Shown: piece by piece, positions 15,291-23,983 of the stretch
Position numbering within the stretch: the first letter of the stretch is position 1
How the letters are laid out: each line of letters starts with the position of its first letter
Source: Rhizobium viscosum
GTDB taxonomy: Bacteria > Pseudomonadota > Alphaproteobacteria > Rhizobiales > Rhizobiaceae
DNA length: 64,000 nucleotides
Direction of reading: 5' to 3'
NCBI RefSeq assembly: GCF_014873945.1
Contig: NZ_JADBEC010000001.1
Span: 3,675,001 to 3,739,000 of the forward strand
Notes under the pieces: generated by a model
Seen by the model: only the letters and a program-made list of their open reading frames with translations
What the model was told of the DNA's origin: nothing
Database searches by the model: none
Translations under genes and position numbers: made by a program

Positions 15291-16187
15291 TCATCTGTCG
15301 AGATCGTGCGCCGGTGCTGCGCGAATGCGGGCGAATTTCAGATAGGGGATCGCGACCAGTGCGCCGATGAAGACATGCAGCAGTACGACCGCGACAGCCG
15401 CCTTCTCATCCGGAAAATTATAGGCGGCGATTGCCATGGCGACGCCCGGATGGCGCGTGCCTGTCGCGAGCGCCAGAACCACGCGATCATGGGCGTGCGG
15501 CCCGCCCAGGGTGTGGCCGACCAGCAGGCCGAAAGCGGTGAAAAGCGCAAGGAACAGGAGAAGCCCCCTGCCGACAAGCACCCAGACTGCGGGCAGCGTC
15601 ACGAAGATGACCGGCAGGGCCGCCAGAATGAGCAGGGCGGTTCCGAGTGCTCCCACCGGCTGGGCGATCCGGGCGGCGGTGGCCGGCGCGAAGCGCTCGA
15701 CCAGCATGCCGAGCACGAGCGGCACGATGACGGATATGAGCACGATGGGCACGATGCGTATGGAGGGCATCCGGTACTCCTCCTGAAAGACGGCATCTGC
15801 GAGCGCAACGGCGAGAGGAACGAGGATGATGGCGAGAAACGAGGCCGTGACGCAGAGGCTGATCGCATAGGAGGAGGTGCCGGCCGCTCGCTTCTGCTTC
15901 CAGGTCAGGATGGGCGGAACCGGGGCCATGGCCAGCCCGAGAAGTGCGATCTGGAGCGGCAGGGGCAGCGGAAAAACGGAGGCGGCCGCAAGGGCAAAAC
16001 CGAGCATGACGATATTCATCGACAGGATGGATTTGAACAGCAGCATAGGTCGGGCCAGCAGGTATGCGATGTCTTTGAGCGTCGCCCGCAGCCCAAGCGA
16101 AAAGACGACCAGGAACAGGCTGGCCTTCAGAGCGAGTATGATCCATTCCGCAAGTGTCATTGCTGCCCCCGCCGGCCGGTTGGTCAT
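15291..16187 (-). CDS. Bile acid:sodium symporter (BASS) family transporter
   Basis: A 298-aa very hydrophobic protein with about nine to ten membrane helices. The opening VVFSLGLRATLKDI matches the conserved SMGL-type TM motif of the BASS/SBF family, and the GTRHPGVAMAIAAYNFPDE stretch matches the conserved C-terminal transport core (family G-R/H-P-x-x-A). These carriers co-import organic anions with sodium. The substrate is not readable; pantoate, pyruvate and sulfonates are known for relatives. It is convergent with ilvB. An alternative start lies nine codons downstream. Confidence 0.8.
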   Translation of the reverse strand: MTNRPAGAAMTLAEWIILALKASLFLVVFSLGLRATLKDIAYLLARPMLLFKSILSMNIVMLGFALAAASVFPLPLPLQIALLGLAMAPVPPILTWKQKRAAGTSSYAISLCVTASFLAIILVPLAVALADAVFQEEYRMPSIRIVPIVLISVIVPLVLGMLVERFAPATAARIAQPVGALGTALLILAALPVIFVTLPAVWVLVGRGLLLFLALFTAFGLLVGHTLGGPHAHDRVVLALATGTRHPGVAMAIAAYNFPDEKAAVAVVLLHVFIGALVAIPYLKFARIRAAPAHDLDR

Positions 16188-16370
16188 CCGCTTCCCTATG
16201 CGCCTGGCCGTTACGGGGCGATCGGTAGGGAAAAATGGCCCAGGGCGGAAGTACGTTACAGTAAATGCCTGATATCTTCAGATGCTGCCGTTACCAGCTG
16301 TCAGACAAAGGCGGCTTTGCACCGATACTGCTTGCCGCGGCATCTCCTTGAAAGCGGAGCGGTGACCCGC

Positions 16371-17045
16371 TCAATCGCGCCCGACAGGCGCCCCGAGCGG
16401 GTAGAAGTGGCGGTAGGGGCGCGCTTCATCCAGCGCCCTTGCATAGCTCGGGCGCTGGAGCAGGCGGGCGCGGTAGGCGCGGACATTCTTGAAATGCTCG
16501 GGAACGGGGTGCGCCCAGTCGGCGTAGAGCAGAGCAGGGGCTGCGGAGCAGTCGGCGAGGCTGAAGGTCTCGCTTGCGGCCCATAGGCGGTCCTTCATAT
16601 GCGCATCGAGAATGCCATAGGCGGTTTCGAGCGCCTGGCGCCAACGCACATAACCGTCATCCGGCTCCATTTCCCAGCCGCGTGCGGCATTGACCATGCG
16701 CTGCTGCGGATATTGGACGTAATTGTCGAAGAAGCGATCCCACATGCGCACCTTGATGGCCATTGCGGGATCCCGGGGGATGAGCGGTTGGTCGCCGGGA
16801 CTGAGCGCATCGATGTACTCGATGATGCTTGTTGCTTCGAAGATGAAGTCGCCGCCATGCTCAAGGATCGGAAACCGCTTGATCGGCCACTTTGCCTGGA
16901 ATTCCGAGGTGATCGGCTCGCCGCCATCCAGAAGCTTCACTTCGAAAGGCAGGTTCTTCTCGTAGAGGGCGGTTTTCGCCTTCTGTGAGTAGGAGGAGAG
17001 CGGGTGCAGGTAGATCACCAGCGGCATGGCGGCGGACATGGGCAA
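16371..17045 (-). CDS. Glutathione S-transferase family protein
   Basis: 224 aa. The N-terminal thioredoxin-like domain (LVIYLHPLSSYSQKAKTALYEKNLPFEVKLL) carries the conserved cis-Pro region (RFPILEHGGDFIFEATSIIEYID), where Glu-Ala-Thr replaces the usual Glu-Ser for glutathione binding. The all-helical C-terminal domain has the capping segment FSLADCSAAPAL. It probably conjugates or reduces small electrophiles. It is second in an operon, 3 bp after the DHFR-like gene. Confidence 0.85.
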   Translation of the reverse strand: MPMSAAMPLVIYLHPLSSYSQKAKTALYEKNLPFEVKLLDGGEPITSEFQAKWPIKRFPILEHGGDFIFEATSIIEYIDALSPGDQPLIPRDPAMAIKVRMWDRFFDNYVQYPQQRMVNAARGWEMEPDDGYVRWRQALETAYGILDAHMKDRLWAASETFSLADCSAAPALLYADWAHPVPEHFKNVRAYRARLLQRPSYARALDEARPYRHFYPLGAPVGRD

Positions 17046-17048
17046 GCC

Positions 17049-17690
17049 TCACTTCGACAGCACGACATGGGCGGCCTTTTCCGTCATCTCGTGGGATTTG
17101 ACGGAGAAACCGAGCGCCGGCAGGTCGATACCCTCGAACATGGCTTCACCCTTGCCGAGCACAACCGGGGAGATGGCGAAATGCATCTCGTCGATCAGGC
17201 CGGCCTTCAGATATTGCCTGACCGTGCTGACGCCGCCGCCGATCTTGACGTCCTTGTCGCCGGCTGCGGCCTTGGCCTTTTCCAGTGCTTCCTCGATGCC
17301 GCCGGTGATGAAATGGAAGGTGGTGCCGCCTTCCATGACGATGGGCTCGCGGGCGTAGTGGGTGAGGATGAAGGTCGGTGCGTGATAGGGCGGGTTCGGC
17401 CCCCACCAGCCTTTCCACTCTTCGTCAGGCCATTCGCCCCTGATCGGGCCGAACATATTGCGGCCGAGGATGAAAGCGCCGAAGCCCGCCATGGCTGCCG
17501 CACCATACTGGTCATCGACGCCAGTCGTGCCGTCGTCCTTGCCGATCATGGTGCGGAAGGTGCGGGTGGGGAAGAACCACTGGTGCACCTCCATGCCGCG
17601 CTTGCCGAGGGGATTTTCAAGGCTCTGGTCGGGGCCAGCGCCGAAACCATCGATCGAAAGAGAAAATGCAGCTACGCGTACACGTGTCAT
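17049..17690 (-). CDS. Dihydrofolate reductase / RibD C-terminal-like reductase
   Basis: 213 aa. MTRVRVAAFSLSIDGFGAGPDQS is the typical N-terminus of the DHFR-like RibD_C family (YyaP/YwjB group). Other family marks are AFILGRNMFGPIRGEW, HAPTFILTH, FHFITGGIEEALEKAKAAAGDKDVKIGGGVSTVRQYL and DEMHFAISPVVLGKGEAMF. It is an NADPH-dependent reductase of unknown substrate. The frame is open far upstream, but ATG at 17690 is the family start. It shares a divergent promoter with the HxlR regulator, whose likely target it is. Confidence 0.85.
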   Translation of the reverse strand: MTRVRVAAFSLSIDGFGAGPDQSLENPLGKRGMEVHQWFFPTRTFRTMIGKDDGTTGVDDQYGAAAMAGFGAFILGRNMFGPIRGEWPDEEWKGWWGPNPPYHAPTFILTHYAREPIVMEGGTTFHFITGGIEEALEKAKAAAGDKDVKIGGGVSTVRQYLKAGLIDEMHFAISPVVLGKGEAMFEGIDLPALGFSVKSHEMTEKAAHVVLSK

Positions 17691-17720
17691 GTCAGCCTCA
17701 ATCTGGTTGCGTTTTGAAAT

Positions 17721-17759
17721 CAGTTGTCTTGTTGCATAACCAATCCTATAATGCAACTG
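17721..17759. promoter_or_regulatory. Inverted repeat operator, HxlR regulator / DHFR-GST divergent promoter
   Basis: GTTGCAT (17731-17737) and ATGCAAC (17751-17757) are perfectly complementary with a 13-bp spacer, centres 20 bp apart. An outer CAGTTG/CAACTG pair extends the symmetry. It lies in the 90-bp gap between 17690 (minus) and 17781 (plus), as expected for an HxlR dimer site. Confidence 0.55.
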
Positions 17760-17780
17760 GTTTTTCTCGCGGAGTCGAAT

Positions 17781-18302
17781 ATGGATATCGAAATACGCTC
17801 GGGCTGCCCGATCAACCTGACGATGGAAGTGCTGGGCGACCGATGGAGCCTGGTCATCATCAGAGATATCATGTTCGGCAATCGACGTCATTTCCGCGAA
17901 CTGTTGAACCGCTCGGAGGAGGGCATCGCCTCCAATATTCTGGCGGCACGGCTGAAGCGGCTTCTCTCCTTCGGGCTGATCAGCAAGCTCGACGACCCCT
18001 CCCATAGCCAGAAGGCGATCTACAGCCTGACGGAAGCGTCGATCCAGCTCGTGCCCATGTTTGCGATGATCGGCGCCTGGGGGCGGCGGTTTCTGCCTGT
18101 AAGCGAGGATCTGAGTATCCGCGCCGAATTGCTGGAAGAGGGCGGGCAGCCGCTCTGGGACGAGTTCATGGAGGATCTGCGGCGGATCCATATCGAGGAT
18201 CCGATCGGCGGGGCGAACGGCACGGTCAAATCGCCGGTTCTGGCGCGGCTGACGGCGGCGTTTCTGGAAGTGCGGGCGAAGATGGATGCGGCGGCGGGCT
18301 AA
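17781..18302 (+). CDS. HxlR-family winged-helix transcriptional regulator
   Basis: 173 aa. CPINLTMEVLGDRWSLVIIRDIMFGNRRHFRELL, followed by GIASNILAARLKRLLSFGLISK, is the diagnostic HxlR HTH. The conserved N-terminal cysteine (Cys9) is present, the residue that senses electrophiles or redox state in several relatives. The start at 17781 has GGAG upstream. It is divergent from the DHFR-like/GST operon and probably represses it. There is an extra ~60-residue C-terminal extension compared with the minimal family. Confidence 0.85.
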   Translation: MDIEIRSGCPINLTMEVLGDRWSLVIIRDIMFGNRRHFRELLNRSEEGIASNILAARLKRLLSFGLISKLDDPSHSQKAIYSLTEASIQLVPMFAMIGAWGRRFLPVSEDLSIRAELLEEGGQPLWDEFMEDLRRIHIEDPIGGANGTVKSPVLARLTAAFLEVRAKMDAAAG

Positions 18303-18318
18303 ATTCGGCTGCTGAAGC

Positions 18319-18909
18319 TCAGGAAGATTTCGACGGCCAGGTGGAAAGCGCCTGCTCGGCAACGGCCTCCAGCATATCGCGGCTGAAGCCGGCCTTGGCC
18401 TGTACCGCCATGCCATGACCAACCGCCAGCAGGAATGCAGCAAGGGCGGCAGGCTTGGCGGTCACGGGCAGATCGCCCTCGGCCTTTGCCCGTTCGAAGC
18501 GTTCGCGAAGCTGCATTTCACCGACCGCGCGGGCATCGATCAGAGCCTGCCGCACCGGTTCGGATTCATCCGATCCCGCCAGCACGCCATTGATGCCGAG
18601 GCAACCCCTGTGGGTGGGAAAGCGGGTGTGGAGATCGATCGCGTTGGACAGGATGAACGCGGCAACATCCCGCGATGTCGGCAGTTCCAGCGCTTTCGGG
18701 ATGTAGTCCAGGTATCGCTCGTAATAGCGATCCAGCACCTGGCGGAAGAGCGCTTCCTTGTTGCCGAAGGCGGAATAGAGCGCCGGCCGCTCGACGCCCG
18801 TCGCCTCGGTCAGGTCGGCATAGGACGCGCCTTCATAACCCTTGCGCCAGAAGACGCAAAGCGCGGCATCGAGCGCTTTTTCGACATCAAACTCGCGATG
18901 GCGTCCCAT
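18319..18909 (-). CDS. TetR-family transcriptional regulator
   Basis: 196 aa. The N-terminal HTH (FDVEKALDAALCVFWRKGYEGASYADLTEATGVERPALYSAFGNKEALF) is typical TetR/AcrR. The C-terminal ligand domain has the CLGINGVLAGSDES motif of the TetR_C_16-type oxidoreductase-linked repressors. It is divergent from the SDR gene at 19069, with palindromic operators between. Confidence 0.87.
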   Translation of the reverse strand: MGRHREFDVEKALDAALCVFWRKGYEGASYADLTEATGVERPALYSAFGNKEALFRQVLDRYYERYLDYIPKALELPTSRDVAAFILSNAIDLHTRFPTHRGCLGINGVLAGSDESEPVRQALIDARAVGEMQLRERFERAKAEGDLPVTAKPAALAAFLLAVGHGMAVQAKAGFSRDMLEAVAEQALSTWPSKSS

Positions 18910-18952
18910 CAGATCGACTCAATGAATTTCATAATGGTCGTTACTAAACCAC

Positions 18953-19004
18953 TTGACAGCCTTTGTCCAGATTTCATACCAATCGTTACTGTAACGATCG
19001 TTAC
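18953..19004 (+). promoter_or_regulatory. SDR promoter with TetR-type palindromic operator
   Basis: TTGACA (18953-18958), 17 bp, ATACCA (18976-18981) forms a plausible sigma-70 promoter. Immediately downstream, GTAACGATCGTTAC (18991-19004) is a perfect 14-bp palindrome, overlapped by a second near-palindrome, ATCGTTACTGTAACGAT. A repressor bound here would block the promoter. The adjacent divergent TetR gene is the obvious candidate. Confidence 0.6.
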
Positions 19005-19068
19005 GAAAAATTACGCCGCCGGCCGATAGGGGCCGGCAGTGCCTCGATGAGGTATGGAAAGGACTGAT

Positions 19069-19824
19069 ATGTCTGACATTTTGAAGGGAAAGGTCGCTCT
19101 GGTGACCGGTGGTTCACGCGGGCTGGGTGCTGCTGCAGCAGAGGCGCTTGCAGACCAGGGTGCTGATGTGGCGATCAGCTATGTCAATTCGGCGGAGAAA
19201 GCGGAAGCCGTGGTCGAGACGCTGCGGGCGAAGGGTGTCCGGGCTCTGGCGATCCAGAGTGACCAGGCCGATACGGCGGCGGCCAAACCGCTGGTCGACA
19301 AGGTTCTGGCCTATTTCGGCAAGCTCGACATCCTCGTCAACAATGCGGCGATTGCCGTGCAGGGCAGGACGGTCGATGACCCCGAACTGGACACCGTCAA
19401 TCTCGATCGTCAGTGGCAGGTCAACGTGATGGGTGCGGTGGCAACGACGCGGGCGGCAGCACAGGTAATCTCGGATGGCGGGCGGATCATCTTCATCGGC
19501 TCGCTGCTCGGCAGCCGCGTGCCGTTTTCGGGTGTTGCCGATTATGCGGGAACGAAGGCGGCAATTGCCGGCTATGCGAAGGGTGTGGCGCGCGATCTCG
19601 GTGGGCGCAATATCACCGTCAACATCGTCCAACCCGGTATCATGCCGACCGACATGGCGGCCGATGTGCGCGACAACCTGCCTCCGGCAGTAATGGACCT
19701 GCACCCGATCCGGCGCATCGCGACGCTGGAGGAAGTGTCGGCGGCCATCAGTTTCCTGGCGGGGCCGAATGGCGGCTATATCAGCGGCGGCGTGATCGAC
19801 ATTTCGGGCGGGCTGCAGGTCTGA
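19069..19824 (+). CDS. SDR-family oxidoreductase (FabG-like)
   Basis: 251 aa, a classical short-chain dehydrogenase. It has VTGGSRGLGAAAAEAL for the NAD(P) Gly-rich loop, NNAAIA, and a catalytic Ser (IGSLLGS)/Tyr-x-x-x-Lys (YAGTKAA) pair. The C-terminal GGYISGGVIDISGG is typical of 3-oxoacyl-ACP reductase-like members. The substrate is unknown. The start at 19069 follows AAGGA; a five-residue-longer start is less likely. It is probably repressed by the divergent TetR protein. Confidence 0.87.
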   Translation: MSDILKGKVALVTGGSRGLGAAAAEALADQGADVAISYVNSAEKAEAVVETLRAKGVRALAIQSDQADTAAAKPLVDKVLAYFGKLDILVNNAAIAVQGRTVDDPELDTVNLDRQWQVNVMGAVATTRAAAQVISDGGRIIFIGSLLGSRVPFSGVADYAGTKAAIAGYAKGVARDLGGRNITVNIVQPGIMPTDMAADVRDNLPPAVMDLHPIRRIATLEEVSAAISFLAGPNGGYISGGVIDISGGLQV

Positions 19825-19838
19825 AATCAAAACGGCCC

Positions 19839-19872
19839 GTCGCCTGCGGAGCCAAGAAACTCCGCAGGCGAC
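19839..19872. terminator. Bidirectional terminator hairpin
   Basis: GTCGCCTGCGGAG and its exact complement CTCCGCAGGCGAC form a 13-bp stem with an 8-base loop, between the converging SDR (plus) and epimerase (minus) genes. On the minus strand the stem is followed by GGGCCGTTTTGATTT, giving a U-rich tail. Confidence 0.75.
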
Positions 19873-19895
19873 TGGTTCGGCGACGAGCCAATCGG

Positions 19896-20795
19896 TCAGG
19901 CAGCCAGAGCGCCGTAATCCATCGCGTCGAGATCGGCGATCAGGCCGGGTCCGACGGGGTCCCATCCGAGGATTCGTCGGGTCTTTTCGCTGGAGGCCGG
20001 GAAGTCGAGGCCGGCGAAGATTGCCATCCAGCCGAAATGCTCGGCCGCCTTTTCCGGCGCGACCGAGATGACCGGCAGCTTCAGCCCGCGGCCCAGCGCC
20101 TCGGCGATCTCGCGGGTGGCGATGCCTTCTTCGGCAACGGCATTGTAGCGGGCACCTGATACCCCTCTTTCGATGGCAAGCCGGTAGAGGAGAGCAACGT
20201 CCAGCAAGTGGCCGGCCGGGAAGCGGTTGCGGCCTTCGCCGACATAGCCGACGGCGCCATTCTGCCGGGCGATTTCGATGAGCGGGGAGACCAGGCCCTG
20301 TTTGAACGTGTTGTGGACCTGGGGAAGGCGCATGACCGAGACGTTGATGCCCTGATCGAGCAGCGCATTGCCGGCACGTTCGGAGGCGATACGCGGGTTG
20401 GGATGCTCGTCATTGAAGACATCCTCGCTCGCGGGTTCGCCGAGATGGGCATTGCCGATGCCGGTGCCCGAGGTGATGAGCAGCGGGCGGTTGGAACCCT
20501 TCAGCGCCTCGCCCATGGCGGCAATGACGCGGCTATCCTTCTGGCAATTCTCGACGAAGCGGGAGAAATCATGGTCGAAGGCCGTATGGATGACGGCATC
20601 GGCCTTTTCGACGCCGCGCCGGACGCTTTCTGGCTCTTCCAGCACGCCGCGGTGGACTTCGACGCCAGCTGCTTCCAGCGCCCTGGCGCCGGTGTCGGAA
20701 CGGGTCATGCCGATGACATGATGGCCGGCCTTCTGAAGTTCGGGGACGATGGCCGAGCCGATGAAGCCGGTGGCGCCGGTGAGGAAAATGCGCAT
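19896..20795 (-). CDS. NAD-dependent epimerase/dehydratase (atypical/extended SDR)
   Basis: 299 aa. The N-terminal LTGATGFIGSAIVPEL nucleotide loop and DAVIHTAFDHDF core are those of extended SDRs. The catalytic region reads LLITSGTGIGN, and the usual Tyr-x-x-x-Lys is replaced by an Arg-Ile-Ala-Ser-Glu-Arg-type stretch, as in the NmrA-like/SDR_a group. It may be a quinone- or aldehyde-modifying enzyme. It is divergent from the XRE-type regulator at 20893, a common pairing. Confidence 0.8.
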   Translation of the reverse strand: MRIFLTGATGFIGSAIVPELQKAGHHVIGMTRSDTGARALEAAGVEVHRGVLEEPESVRRGVEKADAVIHTAFDHDFSRFVENCQKDSRVIAAMGEALKGSNRPLLITSGTGIGNAHLGEPASEDVFNDEHPNPRIASERAGNALLDQGINVSVMRLPQVHNTFKQGLVSPLIEIARQNGAVGYVGEGRNRFPAGHLLDVALLYRLAIERGVSGARYNAVAEEGIATREIAEALGRGLKLPVISVAPEKAAEHFGWMAIFAGLDFPASSEKTRRILGWDPVGPGLIADLDAMDYGALAA

Positions 20796-20892
20796 TGGGT
20801 CTCTCCTTGTTGCAGTGAACCCTGTTATTGCGCTATGTTTTATGCTGTTAAAGTAGTGACATTATCCTATTATAATGGCTAACAGGCACGGT

Positions 20893-21726
20893 ATGAGCAC
20901 TGACGCCAACCTCCTCGGCACCTTCCTTCGCGACCGCCGCGCGCGCCTCGATCCGGCCGTGTTCGGATTCTCGGGCCGCCGACGCACGCCGGGGCTCAGG
21001 CGCGAGGAGGTGGCGCAGCGCGCCAATATCAGCCCGACCTGGTACACATGGCTGGAACAGGGGCGGGGTGGCGCGCCATCGGCCGACGTGCTGAACCGGA
21101 TCGCAAACGGACTGATGCTGACCGAGCCGGAGCGCGAGCATCTCTTCATTCTCGGCCTCGGCCGGCCGCCCGAGGTGCGTTACCGCGCCGTCGAAGGCAT
21201 CAGCCCACGCCTGCAGCGGCTTCTCGATACGCTCGAGACGAGCCCGGCGCTGGTGCGCACGGCGGCCTGGGATATCGTGGCGTGGAACCGTGCGGCCACC
21301 ATCGTCATGACCGACTATGGCAAGCTTGCGCCTGATGACAGGAACGTCTTGCGCCTGCTGTTCTCCAATCCCGGCGTCCGCAATGTCCAGCACGACTGGG
21401 AGGCCATGGCGCGTTTCGTCGTCGGGGCCTTCCGGGCGGATGCGGCGCGGGCGGGGGCGACCTCGGAAATATCAGATCTGGTGGAGGAGCTTTGTCGCAC
21501 GAGCGCCGAGTTCAAGCGGATCTGGGAGGAGAACGAGGTGATCGCCCATGGCGAGGGAACCAAGCGGCTGAGACATCCTGTTCTCGGCGATATCGAGCTT
21601 GAATATTCCGGCTTTGCAATCGACGGCAGGCCGGATCTCAACATGGTCGTCTATAATCCCGTCGATCCCGATCTCGCCGAGCACATCCGTCGGATGGTCC
21701 GGGATGGGAGACCCGGGCGGGATTAA
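20893..21726 (+). CDS. XRE-family regulator with MmyB-like ligand-binding domain
   Basis: 277 aa. The N-terminal HTH (FLRDRRARLDP, RTPGLRREEVAQRANISPTWYTWLEQGRG) is followed by the MmyB/PAS-like domain (LVRTAAWDIVAWNRAA, NVLRLLFSNP). This domain binds fatty-acid-like ligands in actinobacterial relatives. Family members typically repress a neighbouring SDR gene, matching the divergent epimerase at 19896-20795. An alternative ATG six codons upstream has no better ribosome site. Confidence 0.85.
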   Translation: MSTDANLLGTFLRDRRARLDPAVFGFSGRRRTPGLRREEVAQRANISPTWYTWLEQGRGGAPSADVLNRIANGLMLTEPEREHLFILGLGRPPEVRYRAVEGISPRLQRLLDTLETSPALVRTAAWDIVAWNRAATIVMTDYGKLAPDDRNVLRLLFSNPGVRNVQHDWEAMARFVVGAFRADAARAGATSEISDLVEELCRTSAEFKRIWEENEVIAHGEGTKRLRHPVLGDIELEYSGFAIDGRPDLNMVVYNPVDPDLAEHIRRMVRDGRPGRD

Positions 21727-22844
21727 ATCCTTCGCCGCAGCGTGAATACCGTCAGTTCCGAAGGCCTGCCCAGCCTCAGCGCAAAGCCCGGCCAGAGCGC
21801 GGTGCCGTTATTGACGTAGAGCTGCATGCCGCCGACGTGGTAGTGGCCGGAAACGAAACCGCCATTTGCGCGGGCGACCAGACGGTCGAGGCCGAGTACC
21901 ATGCCGCCATGGGTGTGGCCTGACAGCTGCAGCGCGATGCCCCTCTTGGCGGTCTCGGCTGCCATTCTCGGCTGATGGTCGAGAAGAATGATCGGCGCCT
22001 CGGTTGGCGCGTCTTTCAAGGCCGCGGCAAGATCGGGATTGGGCATCGGTCTGCCGAATGCTGCCAGATCCGTCACGCCGGCAATGATGATGCGGTCCGT
22101 TCCGCGCTCGATGACGGCGTGCTCGTTCATCAGCATGCGCATGCCAAGACTGACGTCGTGCGCTATCCAATCGTCGTAGCCGAAATAATATTCGTGATTG
22201 CCGGGGATGGCGAAGATGCCGTCGCGCGCCTCGAGCTTCGCCAGCGGTGCTACATCCGCGCGGCGCTTTTCGAGGCGGCCATCGATGAAATCGCCGGTCA
22301 CGACGATCAGATCGGTTTTCAGGTCATTGGCCCTCTCGACGAGGGTTTCGGCCCAGGAGGCCGGGAAGAGGCGGCTGAGATGCAGGTCGGTCAATTGCAG
22401 CAGGCGGTAGCCCTCGAAGGCTTCGGGAAGGTCCCGGATCGATATCTCGACATTCTTGACGGGCGGAATGCGCACGGCTCCAGCGACGCCAAAAGCGGCC
22501 AGGCCGAAGGCCGCGAGCCCGATGATGTAGCGGACCTCAGAGGGAACGGCCGGAAATTGTCCCTCCACGAGAGCAAGGACAAGCGAAACGGCATCCAGTG
22601 CGATCTGGAAGACGGCCAGTAGGAGCGTCGCGCCGAAGAGGAAATTCAACACGATAATCAGCGGGCGCGGATATTCGGGCGCGAAGACGGAACCCGAGGA
22701 TATACGGTTCAGCAGCACCTGTTGGGAGGCGACCAGCAGCACGCCGGCAAAGAGGGCCTTGGCGGGCCAGATCCATGGCAGGGGGAGAATGAACCTGAGG
22801 ACGACGACGAGCCAAGGAAGCCCGAGAACGAAATGGAACATCAA
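21723..22844 (-). CDS. Membrane-anchored metallophosphoesterase
   Basis: 373 aa. About four hydrophobic helices in the first 125 residues are followed by a calcineurin-like catalytic domain. All metal motifs are present: TDLHLS, GDFIDG, GNHEYY and GHTHGG. This is the YkuE/YaeI layout of membrane-associated phosphodiesterases acting on lipid-linked or nucleotide substrates. Its end overlaps the regulator's end by 4 bp (convergent). Confidence 0.87.
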   Translation of the reverse strand: MMFHFVLGLPWLVVVLRFILPLPWIWPAKALFAGVLLVASQQVLLNRISSGSVFAPEYPRPLIIVLNFLFGATLLLAVFQIALDAVSLVLALVEGQFPAVPSEVRYIIGLAAFGLAAFGVAGAVRIPPVKNVEISIRDLPEAFEGYRLLQLTDLHLSRLFPASWAETLVERANDLKTDLIVVTGDFIDGRLEKRRADVAPLAKLEARDGIFAIPGNHEYYFGYDDWIAHDVSLGMRMLMNEHAVIERGTDRIIIAGVTDLAAFGRPMPNPDLAAALKDAPTEAPIILLDHQPRMAAETAKRGIALQLSGHTHGGMVLGLDRLVARANGGFVSGHYHVGGMQLYVNNGTALWPGFALRLGRPSELTVFTLRRRI

Positions 22845-22972
22845 ATAGGCCTGTGATTATCGATGCTTATGGGAGGGAATGAAGAGATTGAATCTGGTGT
22901 CTCCGGCGTTCTGCGCAAGGGGCTCATCATTCTTCGGGTTCGCCGGCCCGGCACTGGCCCAGGCGCGAGCAC

Positions 22973-23866
22973 TCAGCCTGGCTTCTGCGCTTCGGCGAAC
23001 AACCAGCCGATCACGGTTTCCCGCGCAGCAGATTTCCGGTAGCGGGGCCAGACGAGGTAGATATCCGACGGGCCGCGCAGCCGGGCTTCGAAGACACGCA
23101 CGAGCCGCCCCCTTGCCAGATCCTCGGTGACGAAACCGCCATTGGCGAGAACGATGCCCTGTCCGGCAATCGCCGCCTCGATGGCGTGTGCGGTCTGCGA
23201 AAAACTGATGCCCTTGAAGGAGGGGCTTCTGCTGTTGGCGAGATGGCGCTCGACGAATTCCGGCCAGAGATTGTGGGCGTCGTGCAGCAGCGGATAGGCC
23301 GCAAGCTCCTCGGCCGTGCGCGGCGGGTCGCGGCCGGCCAGAAGCAGCGGACTGCAGACGGCAATGACCTCCTGTTCGAACAGGAGTTCTGCATTCAGAC
23401 CCGGCCCGAAGGGCGGGCGGCCATAGCGGACGGCGAGATCGACACCATCGACGGCGAAGTTCGAGATACGCTCGGTCGCCAGGATATGCAGGTCGAGATC
23501 GGGGTGCAGCGCGGTGAAATCAGGCAGGCGCGGGATCAGCCATTTCGATGCGAATGTCGGCGTCGTGCTGATGGTGAGCTTGATCGCCTGCGGCTTCAGC
23601 TCGTCCGTTGCCCGCGCGATGATTTCGAAGGCGCGCCTGATATCGGCGATGTAGCGGCGGCCTTCGCCCGTCAACGCAAGCGTGCGCGGGAGCCGTTCGA
23701 ACAGGGCCATGCCGAGCTGCGCTTCGAGCCCGCGAACCTGCTGGGCCACGGCGCCCTGCGTGACGCCGAGCTCTTCGGCGGCGAGCCGGAAGTTCAGGTG
23801 TCGTGCCGCAACCTCGAAGGCCCTGAGGCCATTGAGGGCGGGAAGCTTTCCCGGGATATCGCTCAT
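22973..23866 (-). CDS. LysR-family regulator, GcvA-like
   Basis: 297 aa. LPALNGLRAFEVAARHLNFRLAAEELGVTQGAVAQQVRGLEAQLG is the GcvA-type HTH. The co-inducer domain follows (TPTFASKWLIPRLPDF, VDLAVRYGRPPF). It is divergent from the SDR gene at 23984, its probable target. Confidence 0.87.
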   Translation of the reverse strand: MSDIPGKLPALNGLRAFEVAARHLNFRLAAEELGVTQGAVAQQVRGLEAQLGMALFERLPRTLALTGEGRRYIADIRRAFEIIARATDELKPQAIKLTISTTPTFASKWLIPRLPDFTALHPDLDLHILATERISNFAVDGVDLAVRYGRPPFGPGLNAELLFEQEVIAVCSPLLLAGRDPPRTAEELAAYPLLHDAHNLWPEFVERHLANSRSPSFKGISFSQTAHAIEAAIAGQGIVLANGGFVTEDLARGRLVRVFEARLRGPSDIYLVWPRYRKSAARETVIGWLFAEAQKPG

Positions 23867-23983
23867 CGAGTAGTTTTTCTACTGCCATAGAAGAGGAGAA
23901 CTGTTTCGCGCTCGCGTGTCGGACATGGTATCGTGCCTGCATACTTCGATCAATTGGCGATATCACTTCAGGAGGGAACCAGC

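Noticed and set aside
15261..16586. 441-codon plus-strand frame antisense to the BASS transporter and GST genes
   Set aside because: The Arg/Asp/Gly/His-rich translation is typical of a shadow. Both opposite-strand genes have clear family motifs.
17691..18443. Long minus-strand frame extending the DHFR-like gene to 18443
   Set aside because: It runs through the HxlR gene in the opposite direction. The family start is at 17690.
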